Positions 36,601-48,368 of a DNA stretch of 64,000 bases are shown one piece after another. The DNA comes from Membranipora membranacea. Lineage: Eukaryota; Bryozoa; Gymnolaemata; Cheilostomatida; Membraniporidae. Made by a program: the position numbers and the translations under genes. The stretch covers positions 2,850,001 to 2,914,000 of the forward strand of contig OU612069.1 of the NCBI GenBank assembly GCA_914767715.1. Reading direction: 5' to 3'. Under the pieces are notes generated by a model. The model ran no database searches. It saw nothing but the letters and a program-made list of their open reading frames with translations, and was not told the origin of the DNA. The stretch's first letter is position 1, and the number at the start of each line of letters is the position of its first letter.

Positions 36601-36708
36601 TAATTCAGGTGCTGTCTCATTTTCACTTCCGCAGGGATCCGCAGCAGACATGGAAGTCTTGAACTTTATGGCAATTACTGTTAAAACCTCTGCCTCCTCG
36701 TCTTACAG
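33601..36708. other. no gene; small repeats only
   Basis: Contains a MITE-end relative at 34396-34440, a poly-C tract near 34481, a diverged arm of the 24.8-kb foldback at 35110-35165, and a perfect hairpin at 35395-35435. A minus-strand frame at 35690-35989 has no recognised motif. TM1 of the downstream GPCR should lie in an upstream exon, but none could be identified. Confidence 0.45.
35395..35435. repeat. 41-base perfect hairpin
   Basis: Two perfect 17-base arms (AGCCTGTCTTGACAAAC and complement) flank the loop ACCCAAA. It may be a tiny MITE or a structured RNA; nothing else identifies it. Confidence 0.8.
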
Positions 36709-37818
36709 CATATATCTGTAACTGACCTCTACTCCGTCTCGCCTGCGCTCAGAATCTTCTGTTTCTATCACAATCTTTATTATGAGAAGAACATCCTTCT
36801 GGGATTTCTGTTTTCATCAATACATGAGCATTCTGGGTATATGAGGTACAATGCTCTAGCTATCGCAAGCATTGAAAGATATCTGAGTCTGTGCCATCCT
36901 CAGAAAGGCGATACTGTCTGTTTCAAGGTGTGGAGCCGAACTCAAATAATAAAAGTTCTCATGGTCGGATTTTGTATCGGTTCTCTAGGCTTCTTGGTGA
37001 TCAAGAATTTTGTTTTCCGAAAATCAATTTGCTTGTGGGCTCTTTATGGCCCTTCAAGCATTGTTTCCCGTGGATCAAGTATTTGGCTTCTGTCATACGT
37101 ACTACTAAAGCCAGGTACCCATCAACTGCATAACTGTCTCAGGAACTCATCTGCGATCATGCACGACCACTTGTGCATTGCTGTGGTTGATGGGTACAAA
37201 ATACACAGAGATCGTGCGTTTACAAATACCTTCGCACGATAGTAGAATTGATTCTACTTTCGTGCGTTATGTTGTGCGATATGTTATGCTGCATTTTGTG
37301 GTACCCACATATTCTTTAATGATTGCCAGTGCAAAATCTTAGAAATTCCTGAGATTAAAAAAGCACATTGGTGGGTACAAGGCTTTATGACAACAATCAT
37401 TGTAATTTGTAATTTCAAAGTCCTGATGGAACTAAGAAGGGCAACATCGCGGAACTCTCAGCAGCAAAGAAGTAATAACCTCGCTCTGCGTGGTTTCTTT
37501 TACGTTATCATTGTGAACATTGCTTTTTACATTTGCGTAATTCCTGTGACAGTATTATTAATTTTAGGGCCCCTCGGCCAGCAAATCCTGATTGCTCGCT
37601 GGGCTGTGCATCTAACTGTTAGTCTCTACGGGATATTTAATGTATTAATCTACGGATGGATATTGAAACCCTACAGAAATCTCTTACAAAGTATTTTTAC
37701 ATACTCGAAAAATCCTGACATAGACCGACCAGATGTGACTGCAGGGTCATCAAAGATCCGTGAATCTGCAGTAATATCTGTCGTCTCTGACAGCAAGGAA
37801 CAATCAGTGGAAACTTAA
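36709..37818 (+). CDS. Class A (rhodopsin-family) GPCR, partial, TM2-TM7
   Basis: Acceptor CCTCGTCTTACAG precedes an open frame giving a TM2 stretch (HISVTDLYSVSPAL), TM3 ending in IASIERYLSLCHP (the E/DRY position is ERY), TM4 around IIKVLMVGFCIGSLGFLVI, and a Cys-containing loop. After 267 foldback bases with in-frame stops, the same frame resumes with the end of TM5 (TTIIVICNFKVLMELRR), TM6 with the FxxCxxP pattern (FYICVIP), TM7 with NVLIY in place of NPxxY, and helix 8 (LKPYRNLLQ). These features define a seven-helix G-protein-coupled receptor at the plasma membrane; the ligand cannot be told. TM1 was not found. It is a working gene only if 37115-37381 is spliced out; otherwise a pseudogene. 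Confidence 0.8.
37115..37381. mobile_element. 267-bp foldback sequence within GPCR TM5, possible intron
   Basis: The left end GTACCCATCAA and right end (reverse complement GTACCCACCAATG) are inverted repeats, and each has an inner mirror (GTTGATGGGTAC at 37188, GGTACCCAC at 37300). The centre is a near-perfect 34-base palindrome, CGCACGATAGTAGAATTGAT onward (37231-37264). The segment starts GT and ends AG (CCAG before GTACCC; ACAAG before GC), and its removal joins the frame as KPGFMTT. Its length is a multiple of three but it contains stops. There is no pyrimidine tract before the AG, which weakens the intron reading. Confidence 0.6.
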
Positions 37819-39290
37819 ACAACTGCCGCAAATTCTGAGATTAAGGCCTCGATTAGTTGTTTAAAGCTATACAAAATGCATTGGGAACAACTTTTCATGA
37901 TTGGCAGCCGCTGTACGAGCTTCAGAAATTTGCAGCTCCTGCTAAGAGGTCATCATCACAGAATGTATTTTCTTGCTGATAGATAAAATATCGACATTAA
38001 TCAACCGGACTATTCTAACTACGCAAGCATGTATTAGCATTAAACCTATTTATCCCCAGTTTTCTTTTGCAATCATCTTAGCTCTTGACAGATCAATAAT
38101 TTTAAAGGGTGTTCTTGACCTTTTTCCCTGAAGTGTTTCCAAGTCTCAAGTCATAATGGTTAGTCTTTTACAAAGAGTGGCAAAAATGTGCGAGTCAAAA
38201 TATGACGGCATAGTTATTTTCTTTACTCACATGTCCGCATTAAATGATGTGAGTTTTAATCACATCTAGCGTTAAACTATTGCCTCAATTATTTTGACCA
38301 TCAATGTTGTGTTATGTGCATTTGCTTTTGATTTGATCTAGCATTGTAACTATATTGTCAGAATTGTCACATGTTGTTATGATGTGTGTTCCTTTATATA
38401 TGTGTTTATAGAAGCGCTACCAATTCAATCATAGTAAAAAATAAAAGATACCAGGATAACCGATTGATTGATGCATTTATATCCCAGACAAACGCAGAGG
38501 CGTCACGAAAAAATCATGCATGATACTTCCACAAATACAAAAAGCATGATAGGGCAAAACTAAAGCCTCGAGTTTAGTACAGTACGTCATTGAAAGTGAT
38601 GCACTTATCTCTTACAAAACTTTTAAAACAGGCACTGTTCTGTGATTTTACATGACGGTATAAGCAGTGGTCAGCAAACATCTAACACTAGCAATTTAAA
38701 GCTGTTCCGATGTTTTTGGTGGGCTCTACTGTTATTGGGAGGATTTTAAAGTTTCAATTTAAAATAGTCCCTCATGATTAACAGCCAGCAAACCTACCTA
38801 CTGAACCACTCAAAACTCATGACAGCACATATACCAATATAATTACAATGTGAACAGTATAAATGTAAACAAAAAAATAGATATATATAAGCTTATGGGT
38901 ATAACAACACGACTCATGAATCATTGAGTGGCTGTTTGTCGGCCCCATCTCAATACTGATTGGCTGTCTCAATATAGCCTGCAAAAATGCATTGCAGAAT
39001 GAACTCGTATATTTGTCTCATCTGAGATATATATACACTCTCGGTTGACAAGCATTTTTTTATAATGCTTTATTGACATAATTTTCATTCTAAAGAATGT
39101 TTTACAAAATAAGCCCTCAAAAAGAAAAAAAAACAGATCAATTGTAGCTTGACAGATAAAAAGAATTTAATGTTAGTTGCGAAAAATAATATTAGGAAGA
39201 TTGAGCTTTGAATAAACTAATGACCCTAGTGGCGCACAAGGTTGCAACATCTACTTGAGATTTTGGTAAATAGAATTGGAGATTGTTTCG
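37819..39290. other. GPCR 3' flank, no further gene seen
   Basis: Apart from the poly(A) signal, no feature is supported here. Confidence 0.4.
38440..38445 (+). terminator. Candidate poly(A) signal for the GPCR
   Basis: AATAAA 622 bases after the receptor stop codon. It is the first clear one noticed downstream; usage is unproven. Confidence 0.35.
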
Positions 39291-39578
39291 TCAGTTGGTT
39301 TTCTTGGGGCTGTCAAGATTTTCTGAGTTCAACTCCCTTGTTGAGAAAAGTAAGCAAATGAAGACGGAATTCAAGTCTTTGCAAGTTCGAGTCCGCAATA
39401 CTTTGCAACACATCTGATTTAACTTCTTATATTGTAGATGATATATAAAAGGTGCAACTGTTCCAGCCCCAACAACTTCAGCCGCACAATAAATCCAGTA
39501 AGAAAATATATTTTTTATAGCCCATAAACATAATATATGAACGTCAGTAAGCAAGAATGTTTTTGATATAATTGTCAC
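39291..39578 (-). pseudogene. Possible GPCR C-terminal fragment (TM7 and tail)
   Basis: The minus-strand frame encodes a hydrophobic segment followed by VAPFIYHLQYKKLNQMCC, which aligns with TM7 xPxxY, helix 8 and palmitoylated cysteines of class A receptors. The frame opens after a possible acceptor (ACATCAG) and has no ATG; the expected TM6 FxxCWxP is not seen. It may be the last exon of a minus-strand receptor or a relic. The match is short. Confidence 0.3.
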
Positions 39579-41900
39579 CTGATGTTATTCTTGGAGTATG
39601 TCGGCCCGTGATGATGACATCTATGCAACAGCGTTTGCTCTCTATCTTTTAACCCATTGTTTGCCGCTTGAATAAACTGTGTGCAGTTCTAAAGAAGTTT
39701 CAACGAACCTTGATGACAAAGTTAAAAATCGGACACTGTTTACCTATATCGATTGAAAACTCTCTAGTCTGGACAAGAAACAGTCTCCTCTCTTCAGGAG
39801 TAGATTTCTCCGATAGTTCTGCGCAAAGGTGGCAAAATGGTAAATTACATTTATCTAAATATTCATGGATTAGTGAACCATATCACTGACTTACCTCAAG
39901 CACCCGGCAGTTGAAGCACATCTTCTATTTGATCTAAACTTACCAAAACATCTTGCCAATATTTTAATAATTAATCAATATTTAATATTAATAATTAATA
40001 TTCAATATTATTAATTGATATTTGATAGTAATAATTTATATTATTCTGCCAATAAAGTATTAAAAAAATATATGTATAATTCAATTATTGAAATAAGATT
40101 TATATATTAATAGCACTTTATCACAGTTAGCCGTACTGTGTGTGTATCACATCACTGATCCATAAATTCATATCATCGTCAATATATCGCTATCATACGA
40201 AGGATTTTTGCCAACGCTGATGTAAGTCTATTGCGTCTGAAGCCAATTGGTGATGATCAACTATTGATAAACTATCTACATGGTCTATACATGATAAATG
40301 TGGCAAGCTGCATCCTGATATGATAATAGTATGAAATGAAATTACATCTATATCAATAGAGCTTTCTGCCATCATTCTTTTACCAAACGATTGTTTTTAA
40401 CTCAGGATTATTTTAATTTATCTAGTTGCTGCTTATTACATGTTTTCTTTCAACCTTCCCCATCCTGAGACAAATTTAGTGCTGTTGAGAGGGCTCCGGC
40501 AATCCCTTCAGATGTCAATTGAATAATTAAAACTATTTTCTTTGTCCACCTGCAGAAAATAGTCTGGTGCCATTCATGGTATAATATTGTAAGAAACTGA
40601 AATGAGGCCCAGTAACCCTTTTTAAAACTTGACAGGGCTCCGGCAACCCCTTTCCTTGAGTATCGATTGAATCTTTTGTCCAGCTGACTGCCTGTCCTGA
40701 GGAAACAGCACTAGGACATGACTCATTCCAGACTAGTTATAGGTTTTCGTCTGGAATAGTGCAGGGATAATGCTCACATTGTCTAGGATTGTCCCAAATA
40801 GTCCCAGATGGTCCCAGATCAATTCAATGCTGTGCCAAATAGTACCCAGATGTTAAATGAGTCTGGATCTGTCTGGGACAGTATCGCGAAAATTTGCCGC
40901 TTAAAAACATTGCAGATACTGTCCCATATTGACCCAGACAGACTTGGACTGTGTTGATTTTCCTGTTCACATTGACTGGGATGGCTATCTGGGATGGCCG
41001 TCTGGGACAATGTGCACCAGCCAGGGATAGATGAGCGAGCAGCACCAAACAGGTAGCATCCCCCCACGCACTCTGACCTCACAGCTCATAGTCTGGACAG
41101 TTGATAAAGAGTTAGAGATTTGATTTTAAACTGAAGATTTGACACAAGAGGAAATTATCACAAAGGTGTCCTTTGGAGTCTATAATTGACGTCGTGTCTG
41201 TCACTTATGACGCCATCAGCTTATGTAAGGAAAGAACAGCACGTTTAATAGCGAGATCAAAGTTTCTCGGTTTCATAACTTTCACAATAGACTTTTTTGG
41301 TCAGACTATATCATCCTGCTTGAGTGGTGCTCATAAAGTGACAAAGAAATTACGACGATACTTAAGAGGGGAAAAGAGGAGGTACCTATTGTTTGGTATA
41401 TCACATCAGAATCTTTTCATAATAAGACAGAGACTCTCAGCTTAAAAAATATAGGAAGCGGAAATCAAATTAGTTAAAACTTTTGCTTATACAAGCGATT
41501 TGATGTTGATGTAACTCATCGATCCTGGTTGAATTGGCATTTTGAAAAGGAAGGTCGGTATAGTGCGATCAGATTAGACATAATCACGTCAATTACGTTT
41601 ACAGAATAGAATATTTTATACCCAAATAGTGTGATCATTTTTTATGACCAAATCTCAATAAACTTGAGGTGCTGACATAGCTACAAACATAACCCTTGCC
41701 CGACTTCAAATAATGCAGTACGGGTGTACCAAATAGACTCACTATAGCTCAAAATTAATATGTATAACCAGTTTACAATCACAGTACTGGCATTATCATT
41801 AGAATATCATCAGGTTATCCCAGCATGTTGGGATGGGTGCCTTATATCATGATTATGGGCTACATATATATGCGTATAATTAAATTGAGTTCTGGACCGC
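39579..41900. other. no gene seen
   Basis: Includes an AT-only inverted-repeat patch at about 39961-40040 and a GTCCCAGAT-rich stretch at about 40790-40990. Neither suggests a gene. Confidence 0.45.
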
Positions 41901-41904
41901 AATG

Positions 41905-42275
41905 CTCGAGAAACAAATTATTCAAAGCCATAAGAATTTTACAAAAACCTCAATGAGAGTCATTGTTTGTTTAAAGCCTAAGGAACATTTTCCAAATATT
42001 TTGAAAAAATTTAAATCATGCCTTTAAACGTTCTTTTTGAGTATAAATTATTAAAATTACTTTTTAAAATGTATCCAACGGAAGAAGTTTTAAAACTTTT
42101 GCCAGACCATAACTATGATACAAAATCAAATGCCCTAAAAAGAATGCAATCTAACAGCAGCAGGTGTGGAAGGTCCATGTTGTGCATGGGTGTGAAACTT
42201 TACAACCGATAGCTTTTGGAAGATAGGACAGGGTATGGGAAAAATTCATTGTCACTCTGGCTGAGAAACTTTTGG
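41905..42275 (+). mobile_element. LINE reverse transcriptase C-terminal fragment
   Basis: Three plus-strand frames in succession give NKLFKAIRILQK, HFPNILKKFK and MPLNVLFEYKLLKLLFKMY, then NYDTKSNALKRMQSNSSRCG and GVKLYNR. This follows the C-terminal pattern of CR1/Jockey-like LINE proteins (LQKRAIRII, pLFxxLxIL, YNTRSxxxxxxPRxxSSxG, GxKxWNSLP). Two frame breaks show a decayed copy. Confidence 0.65.
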
Positions 42276-43945
42276 TCTTTGCTCGACTTATAACTCTTGA
42301 CTGATCAGCTAACTTCTGTGGGTGATTTTCATGGGTGTCCATAAGCACAGCTGCCTCTTGTATTCATACTATCTGGCTGAGACCTTACGATTTTGTTTGC
42401 TTTCATTCACCATTATGCCAAACTATTATATTTTATTAAACTGAATTTAGAGCAAAAACCATAAAAAAAGCAATCTCTATGGAATTACTGTGGGGCTTTG
42501 CTTCACTTTATTGGTTAGCGAAAGTAAACTTGCAGTTGTTTGGGCTGAAACAATTTCACATTTTATATATCATCTACATGTAAGAAAATCGGTCAGATGT
42601 GTCCGAGAGCCACAAGGACTTAAATATATGAGCATGAAGACTTGAGAGTTCAGTCTTTACTTGCTTACTTCTTTTCCACAAGAGTATTGAACTTGGAATA
42701 GCTTGGCATCCCCAAAAGAATAGACTTAATAAACAGGTCAGCTCCAATTCTTCAAGTCTCACATAGTTGCTTGTCAATCAAGAGATTGTCCACTTCATAT
42801 TAATCACTGGGTTCACTCTGCATTGTGTTGTGGCAGGCTCTATTTAGACAGCCAATCATAATTAAATAGGGCTGACAAATGATTCATAAGTTGCAATGTT
42901 TAACCCATTAACACCAAATATATATATATATATATAAGTTGATAGCACTAAATTTTGCAGAAATAATTATTGATAATTATTATTAATATGATAAATGACA
43001 AAGTTAATGTATTTGCCCATGGAACAGAAAAAAAGTCAAAGCTCCAAGTGGTATAGATTAGAGCTAAAAAACAGAAGACAACTACTCATACTATACCAAG
43101 AAATATAAGGCAGCCATACAAACCAAGACCGGCGGCTGCGTGACAAGGCTAGGTCTCACACATTCGCATAATGCAATTTTGGCTGTTTTTAATTCAAAGA
43201 CTCCCCTGGCATGTTATATTTGTTCACTTGACTTGACAGTGAGGAAAGGCCAGGTGGGGTAGCTCTTGTATAAGCACATACGTATATGCAGAGCAGCTAA
43301 TGACAAAATATATGCAAATTTATTTTGATGTGTTCAATACGATTGATAACAATCCTAAACCGTCATGTTCTCAACCGGAAAATAATAGGGGGATACAGAA
43401 TGCAGTTTGCTTGCAATCAAAATATTAATACATTAATAAATACATATAAATATTATTATTAAATCACATGATAAGTTACCCTGCATAGTGCATATTAAGT
43501 AAGATCTAAACACCCCTGTGAGATTTTATGCGAGGGTAAGGGTAGGCTGGCAGTGTATACTAAATACCAACTCTTGGAATATTTTGTTATACTTTTAACA
43601 TCATCAAAAAGACAACAAGCAGTTCTTTTGGTCACTCAGACTAAAAAAAATCAGCTATCACAAATATAATGGTTTAAGCCTGTGTTGTAGGTAAAATTGA
43701 ATAGCTAATAAAAGTGCACTCATTTCAAAGATACTGGTAATGCGTATTGAAATTGTTTGCTTTCAATTAATTGATTGATTGATGCATACTTTATTATCGA
43801 TCTAAATACATTGAAAATGTATATTACTGATCTGATTTACAATAAAAATACCCTAAAGGAGTTTAATTTAGCTAGAGTTTAATTTCGGGACTATGGTGAG
43901 TGAGTTTAATTTAAGATACACTAAATTTCGCTAGTAGGCTTACTA
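42276..43945. other. no gene seen
   Basis: A TA dinucleotide run lies near 42919-42937. No other supported feature. Confidence 0.45.
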
Positions 43946-44190
43946 GATTGGAATGTGCTGTGAGATGAGAGAACACAACTCCGAGTAGTGAATAGCGGGC
44001 TATCTAATTAGCGCAATCGACCCATTCTTTATTGGGGATGGTGAGATGGCGCAATCAGTTAGCGCGCTTGCTATTCACTGCCAGGCGATTAGTGCCGCAG
44101 GAGTTGTGGGTTCGAGTCCCACTGGGGGAGCTTTCATTGTTGATTGTTCCAGCCCCCAGCACCCTCGGGTGTATTCCTCTCCTACTAGCG
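43946..44190 (+). repeat. tRNA-derived SINE with inverted dimer structure
   Basis: The right half (44034-44135) is a plus-strand tRNA-like head: GATGGCGCAATCAGTTAGCG, then GTGGGTTCGAGTCCCAC. The left half, read as reverse complement, repeats the same landmarks (GATTGCGCTAATTAG, CCGCTATTCACTACTC, GGAGTTGTGTTC), so two related tRNA-like halves stand head to head. Same family as the 404-bp array (12.5-13.6 kb) and 47889-48205. Confidence 0.8.
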
Positions 44191-44204
44191 AAAATTTTAA
44201 AAAA

Positions 44205-44284
44205 ATGTCTAAGTTGGGATTTGAACCCAGGGCATAACCCCCTCTGATTGCAAGGCAGACACTTAGACCACTACACCACACTGC
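44205..44284 (-). repeat. tRNA-derived SINE
   Basis: Minus strand GGCAGTGTGGTGTAGTGG to CTGGGTTCAAATCCCAAC. Near match to 20630-20711. Its anticodon stem carries a mismatch and there is a long variable region; not a functional tRNA. Confidence 0.75.
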
Positions 44285-44627
44285 CTTGCATGTGTAGGAA
44301 AGGTGTATTCCTGTATAACTGTACATTGTTTATGAAACTGAGTGCTGTTTATTGCTTAGGAAGTAATTTCCGCTATCATACAATTTCGCTACTTAGGCAA
44401 AAACGCGAAAAGCGAATCCTAAATGCCGCGAAAACTAAACTCCTATAGGGTAATAGTATAGCGTGAAAAGTATTTAATGAAATTCAAAAAGAGGGAGATC
44501 ATCATAATCAGCATTAGGCATCAGTTTCATATCACATTCTCATATTTGATAATGAGACATCAACGCTGACGAGGTCATGGATATGTCTCATCACGAAACT
44601 GCATTGTGGATAATATGCATTCAAGTC

Positions 44628-44834
44628 ACAGCGCCCAACAGTATATAGCTGCCTTGGAATAAAAATTTGAAATTTGCTGATAGTTTAGGTGTTGTCGTTT
44701 CTACAGTAGCTATATCCACCCGGCGCTCATAGTCATTTACGTTTATAACTCTAGTTTCGCTGGGAGTTATGGCTCCGCCTCCACTTAGTGAACGTGAAGT
44801 GGGTGTCTCCGCTACCCTCTGGATATAAAACATC
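44628..44834 (-). other. Exon-like ORF, unknown protein
   Basis: After a good minus-strand acceptor (CCACTTTGTTTTTCAG) a frame of nearly 70 codons stays open to a stop near 44628. It includes RVAETPTSRSLSGGGAITP and VNDYERRVDIATVETTTP, a serine/threonine-rich, low-complexity make-up. No domain is recognised. It may be an alternative last exon to 45118-45256. Confidence 0.3.
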
Positions 44835-45117
44835 GCTCTGAAAAACAAAGTGGTAAACATGTTATTAAAATAAGACATTATTGTGGACAGAAACAATTTC
44901 ATTAGGCCTACTGGTGATTGCTTAAGCATACTCTTCAGAAAGATTGCAGAAAATGATTTTTCTCGTTTTAAGTGACACTCCGAAGTTCAGACTACCAAAC
45001 ACCTTCATTGCATGAAAAAGTGTTCTGATGGCCTAACTAGGGAACTCAGTTTAAAAAAAAACATATGCCTACCGTTGCATGTCTGCCGTTCTAATAGTCA
45101 GGTTTATTTTTTGATGG

Positions 45118-45256
45118 TTAAATTGGTGTAGCTAGAGGATTATTGTCTTTTGTATCTATATATCTGCCAGAGCCTTCTACTTCCTCAGAACCAGAACTTT
45201 CCATTTTCGTCTTTCTGTCCCCGCTCTGCCTGTCACTATTAGGCCTGGGCTTTTTA
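45118..45256 (-). other. Exon-like ORF, possible C-terminal exon
   Basis: Minus-strand acceptor CTTTTTTTACAG is followed by an open frame of 45 codons and a TAA: charged residues (KKPRPNSDRQSGDRKTKMES), then an acidic SGSEEVEGSG patch. The composition looks like a disordered protein tail. No matching upstream exon was identified. Confidence 0.35.
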
Positions 45257-46007
45257 CTGTAAAAAAAGATTTGAAACATATTGCTATATTATTGAATATT
45301 AGTCAAATTCTAATAGTCATCATATATTACTTTGTAGTTGCCCCACCACACATAAATTAAGGCAACTCCCATTTTTACATGTAGTTGAGTACAAAGGTAT
45401 AAATAATATGTCTCTGCCAGTGAGTCACATAGCGGCAACCAGATAGTACAGACTACTATCATATTGCGTATTTAGGAATCATATTATACCTTTGTACCAA
45501 CTACGTATATATATATATATTATTATTACATGTTATGGATCCAAACAAATCAACCAAAAACTTGTAGGACGCTACAACAAAAACAAAAAATAAAAACTGA
45601 CAGAAAAAGGAAAAGAAACAAGAAGAAGGCAAGATTGGGACTCTACTTATGACTGTTTATTGTGCAGCATGTATATTCATGACGACAGCTAGATCACTCA
45701 TGTGAGGATTATTTTACTTGTAGAGTCACCCAAAAGGCTGGCGGCTATTAGAGAGGAGAATCCACTGATAGCTCGGTACTGAGAAGATCTTGATTGAGCA
45801 AGTCAGACATTTGTAACAGTGATTTGAGGTGAGCCTGTTCTATCCATTGTATTGAGTTTAGTTGTATCAGTTATTCTAAAACTCCTTGTTTCAGATACAA
45901 CAATATAATAAAAGTTGTCTCATCCGATTGATCATGAGCCAGGTAACAAGGATTCTGACACAGCTCAACCCCCCCCCCCCCCTATATGTAGTGTTAAAGA
46001 TATTATA

Positions 46008-46118
46008 GACCAAGTTGGGTCCAGTTTGGAGTAGCTCTCCCTCAACTGATAAGCTTATCGGTGGAAAGGGAGCACCTGGAACTGGACCGAATGCAGGCAA
46101 ACTTGTTCAAACTTGATC
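46008..46118. mobile_element. GATCAAG-family MITE
   Basis: Inverted arms: left GACCAAGTTGGGTCCAGTTT, right GCAGGCAAACTTG with TTGATC. Member of the family best seen at 48700-48819. A poly-C tract precedes it at about 45968. Confidence 0.6.
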
Positions 46119-46631
46119 TTATGAAAATGCAACAGATAATCGATGACAGGAAATATGAGAATATATTATGAATATTAATTTCTGATGTGTTTGGTTTGCT
46201 CATGTAAGATTATTTGGTTTCATGGCAGTTAGCCGGAGACAGGGAGTCTGGTCCCAAATTCCCTGCTGCAGATCAAGGAGATGATAGCTAAATTGTAAAA
46301 AAACATAGAGTTATCTACTCATTGACATATAATCTGCATCATAAAAGATGTTAGTCTGAAATCAACACATGCAGGTTTACATAAGGCCCAAGGTCTATAG
46401 TAAGGATTAGTGTGAACAATACTCAAACCCAGGCAAACAAACACAACTCTCTCAAATTTTGTAGAAGGATTCATTTTTGCAAGCTGAATTGAGTAGAGTA
46501 CTTCTGAAAAGCACAATGGTATGGTATAAACTGTGTTGATTTGTTTCAGGGTATACCAAGACGTTTATCAAGTATTTATTTTGGTCTCAAATTACTTTGA
46601 TAAGGTAAGCATAGCATTTATGTTCAACTCC

Positions 46632-46731
46632 CTACGACCTGTTGGAGTGTGTGTGTGACAGTAGGGTAGCGTAGTAGCAATGAGTCCTTGCTACTACTCT
46701 ACTGACACACACACACTCCAACAGGTCGTAG
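46632..46731. mobile_element. 100-bp hairpin, MITE-like
   Basis: CTACGACCTGTTGGAGTGTG at the left is exactly complementary to the right end; inner parts pair with small indels (GTAGTAGCAA/TTGCTACTAC). No clear target duplication and no open frame. Confidence 0.75.
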
Positions 46732-46802
46732 CTCTTTCACATTCCTCTTTAAAGTACTTGCATTGTTAAATAAGTTTCATTATTATTGAAACAGTGCTCA
46801 TT

Positions 46803-47077
46803 CTAATTGAAAGGCCCTCTGGACAACTGTACAGCTGGAATTATGAGTCCATGATAGAACATCTTCATTAGGCTAGAAGAAGTTAAAGGGATCCCTTCCT
46901 TTAAGTCCTTGCTCAAACCAAGAAGCAAAACTGATTCCGATAATTCTTGAGCTATATATAGGCGTACAGAGCCTGTGTTTTCAGGGAAAGGACAGTGTTT
47001 GCAAATAGTAAATTTTACAATTGAGACCTCCAAGTTTGAACACATAGTGCCAATTGTCATAAGAGCTGATCCTGTTC
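46803..47077 (-). other. Exon-like ORF, unknown protein
   Basis: Following an acceptor-like TTTTTTCACTTTATAG, the minus strand is open for about 91 codons to a TAG at 46803. It contains a CKHCPFPENTGSVRLYIAQE stretch and a hydrophobic LSESVLLLGL. I do not recognise the sequence. It could be a terminal exon or an old transposon gene fragment. Confidence 0.3.
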
Positions 47078-47888
47078 CTATAAAGTGAAAAAATTTTCTC
47101 ACAAACAAACTGTCAGTTGTATTTCAAACCCTTTCCATCCCTTTGTCATTCACCCTCCTCAGTAGCCTAGAGTAACACATTAAGCTCCCTGTAAATGGGT
47201 AGGATTTTGTCAAATGGGAATCTTCTGACCTTCCATTTTAATTATATCAAAAACCACAACAGGATTATGTTTAGATTACATGATGTACGAATCTAAGGTT
47301 CGTATTAAGGTCTAAACAGACCCACACTGACATAGGTTGCAACCTCAGCGGATCCTCAAGGAGTTTTCACATACACATCAATCATTAGAGCATCAGCTGA
47401 GGCATGCTGTACGTTCTGAGGTTGCAACCGCTCACAATCCTCTGAGGATAAGCTGAGGCTGCTGTCAGCATATGTGTTAACAATGGTGGTGTGGTGCAAT
47501 CCTCTGAGGTTACAACCGCTAATAGTGTCTATTGACCATTACTCTGAAATTGCCAAATTTATTTCTTAAGTTATGCTTTGGTTATGTGTCTGTGAACTGT
47601 TCTTTGGCTCATTTGATCAGATAACCGATTGGCCCTGTGCAGGTAGTAGTATGAGTGAAATGTGAGGGGTTGCATGAAGAATTGATAATTTCTGGATAAC
47701 CCACTCTAAGGCCCAGTTTGATCAAATTTGCCTGCATTTCCAATAGTTTGACAAATGAATGTTTTCCTACCATAGTATTAATCATCAGCCTGGTCTGTTG
47801 ACTTATCTTTGCTGCTGCATTATCAATGCTGTTACACCCAACCCTCATCATTTCAAAGACGCGATCCATTGATTTCAGTGGTGCAAAG

Positions 47889-48205
47889 GAGAGGTATCAC
47901 CCGAGGGTGCTGGGGGCTGGAACAATCAACCTTGAAGGCTTCCCCAGTTGGAGTCGAACCCACGACTCCTGTGGCAGTTATCGCCTGGCATTGAGTAGCA
48001 AGCGCACTAACCCAATGCGCCATCTCACCATTCCCCAAAAAAGAACGGTTCTATGGCGCTTATTAGATAGCTCGCTATTCACTACTCGGAGTTGTGTTCT
48101 CTCATCACATTCAAATCCACCATTGCACCCTATAAGACACAGCTGTGCGTTAGGGTTTTTGGCTTTAGATGGCCCATTGCTGGGACCCCTTGTAGTGAGT
48201 TTTAT
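47889..48205 (-). repeat. tRNA-derived SINE upstream of SLC30A9
   Basis: Minus-strand head with GAGTCGTGGGTTCGACTCC, GATGGCGCATTGGG and the inverted companion half at 48050-48105, then the same spacer as the 404-bp array (GATGGCCCATTGCTGGGACC). It ends about 160 bases before the first seen SLC30A9 exon. Confidence 0.8.
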
Positions 48206-48368
48206 AGTACTAACTAGATATGATAGTTTACTCCTGGAGAAGGATCACCTCATCTAAAGGTCATTCGTATAATCAACAGCAAAACTGTTGAGGAATTCTG
48301 TATAACAGTCTTGTAAATTACAATTACAACATACAAAACTCTCCTACTACTTTGTTTTATTATTGCAG

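Noticed and set aside
44034-44135. Functional tRNA gene
   Set aside because: A and B boxes are good but acceptor halves do not pair and the sequence is dispersed in many copies; it is a SINE.
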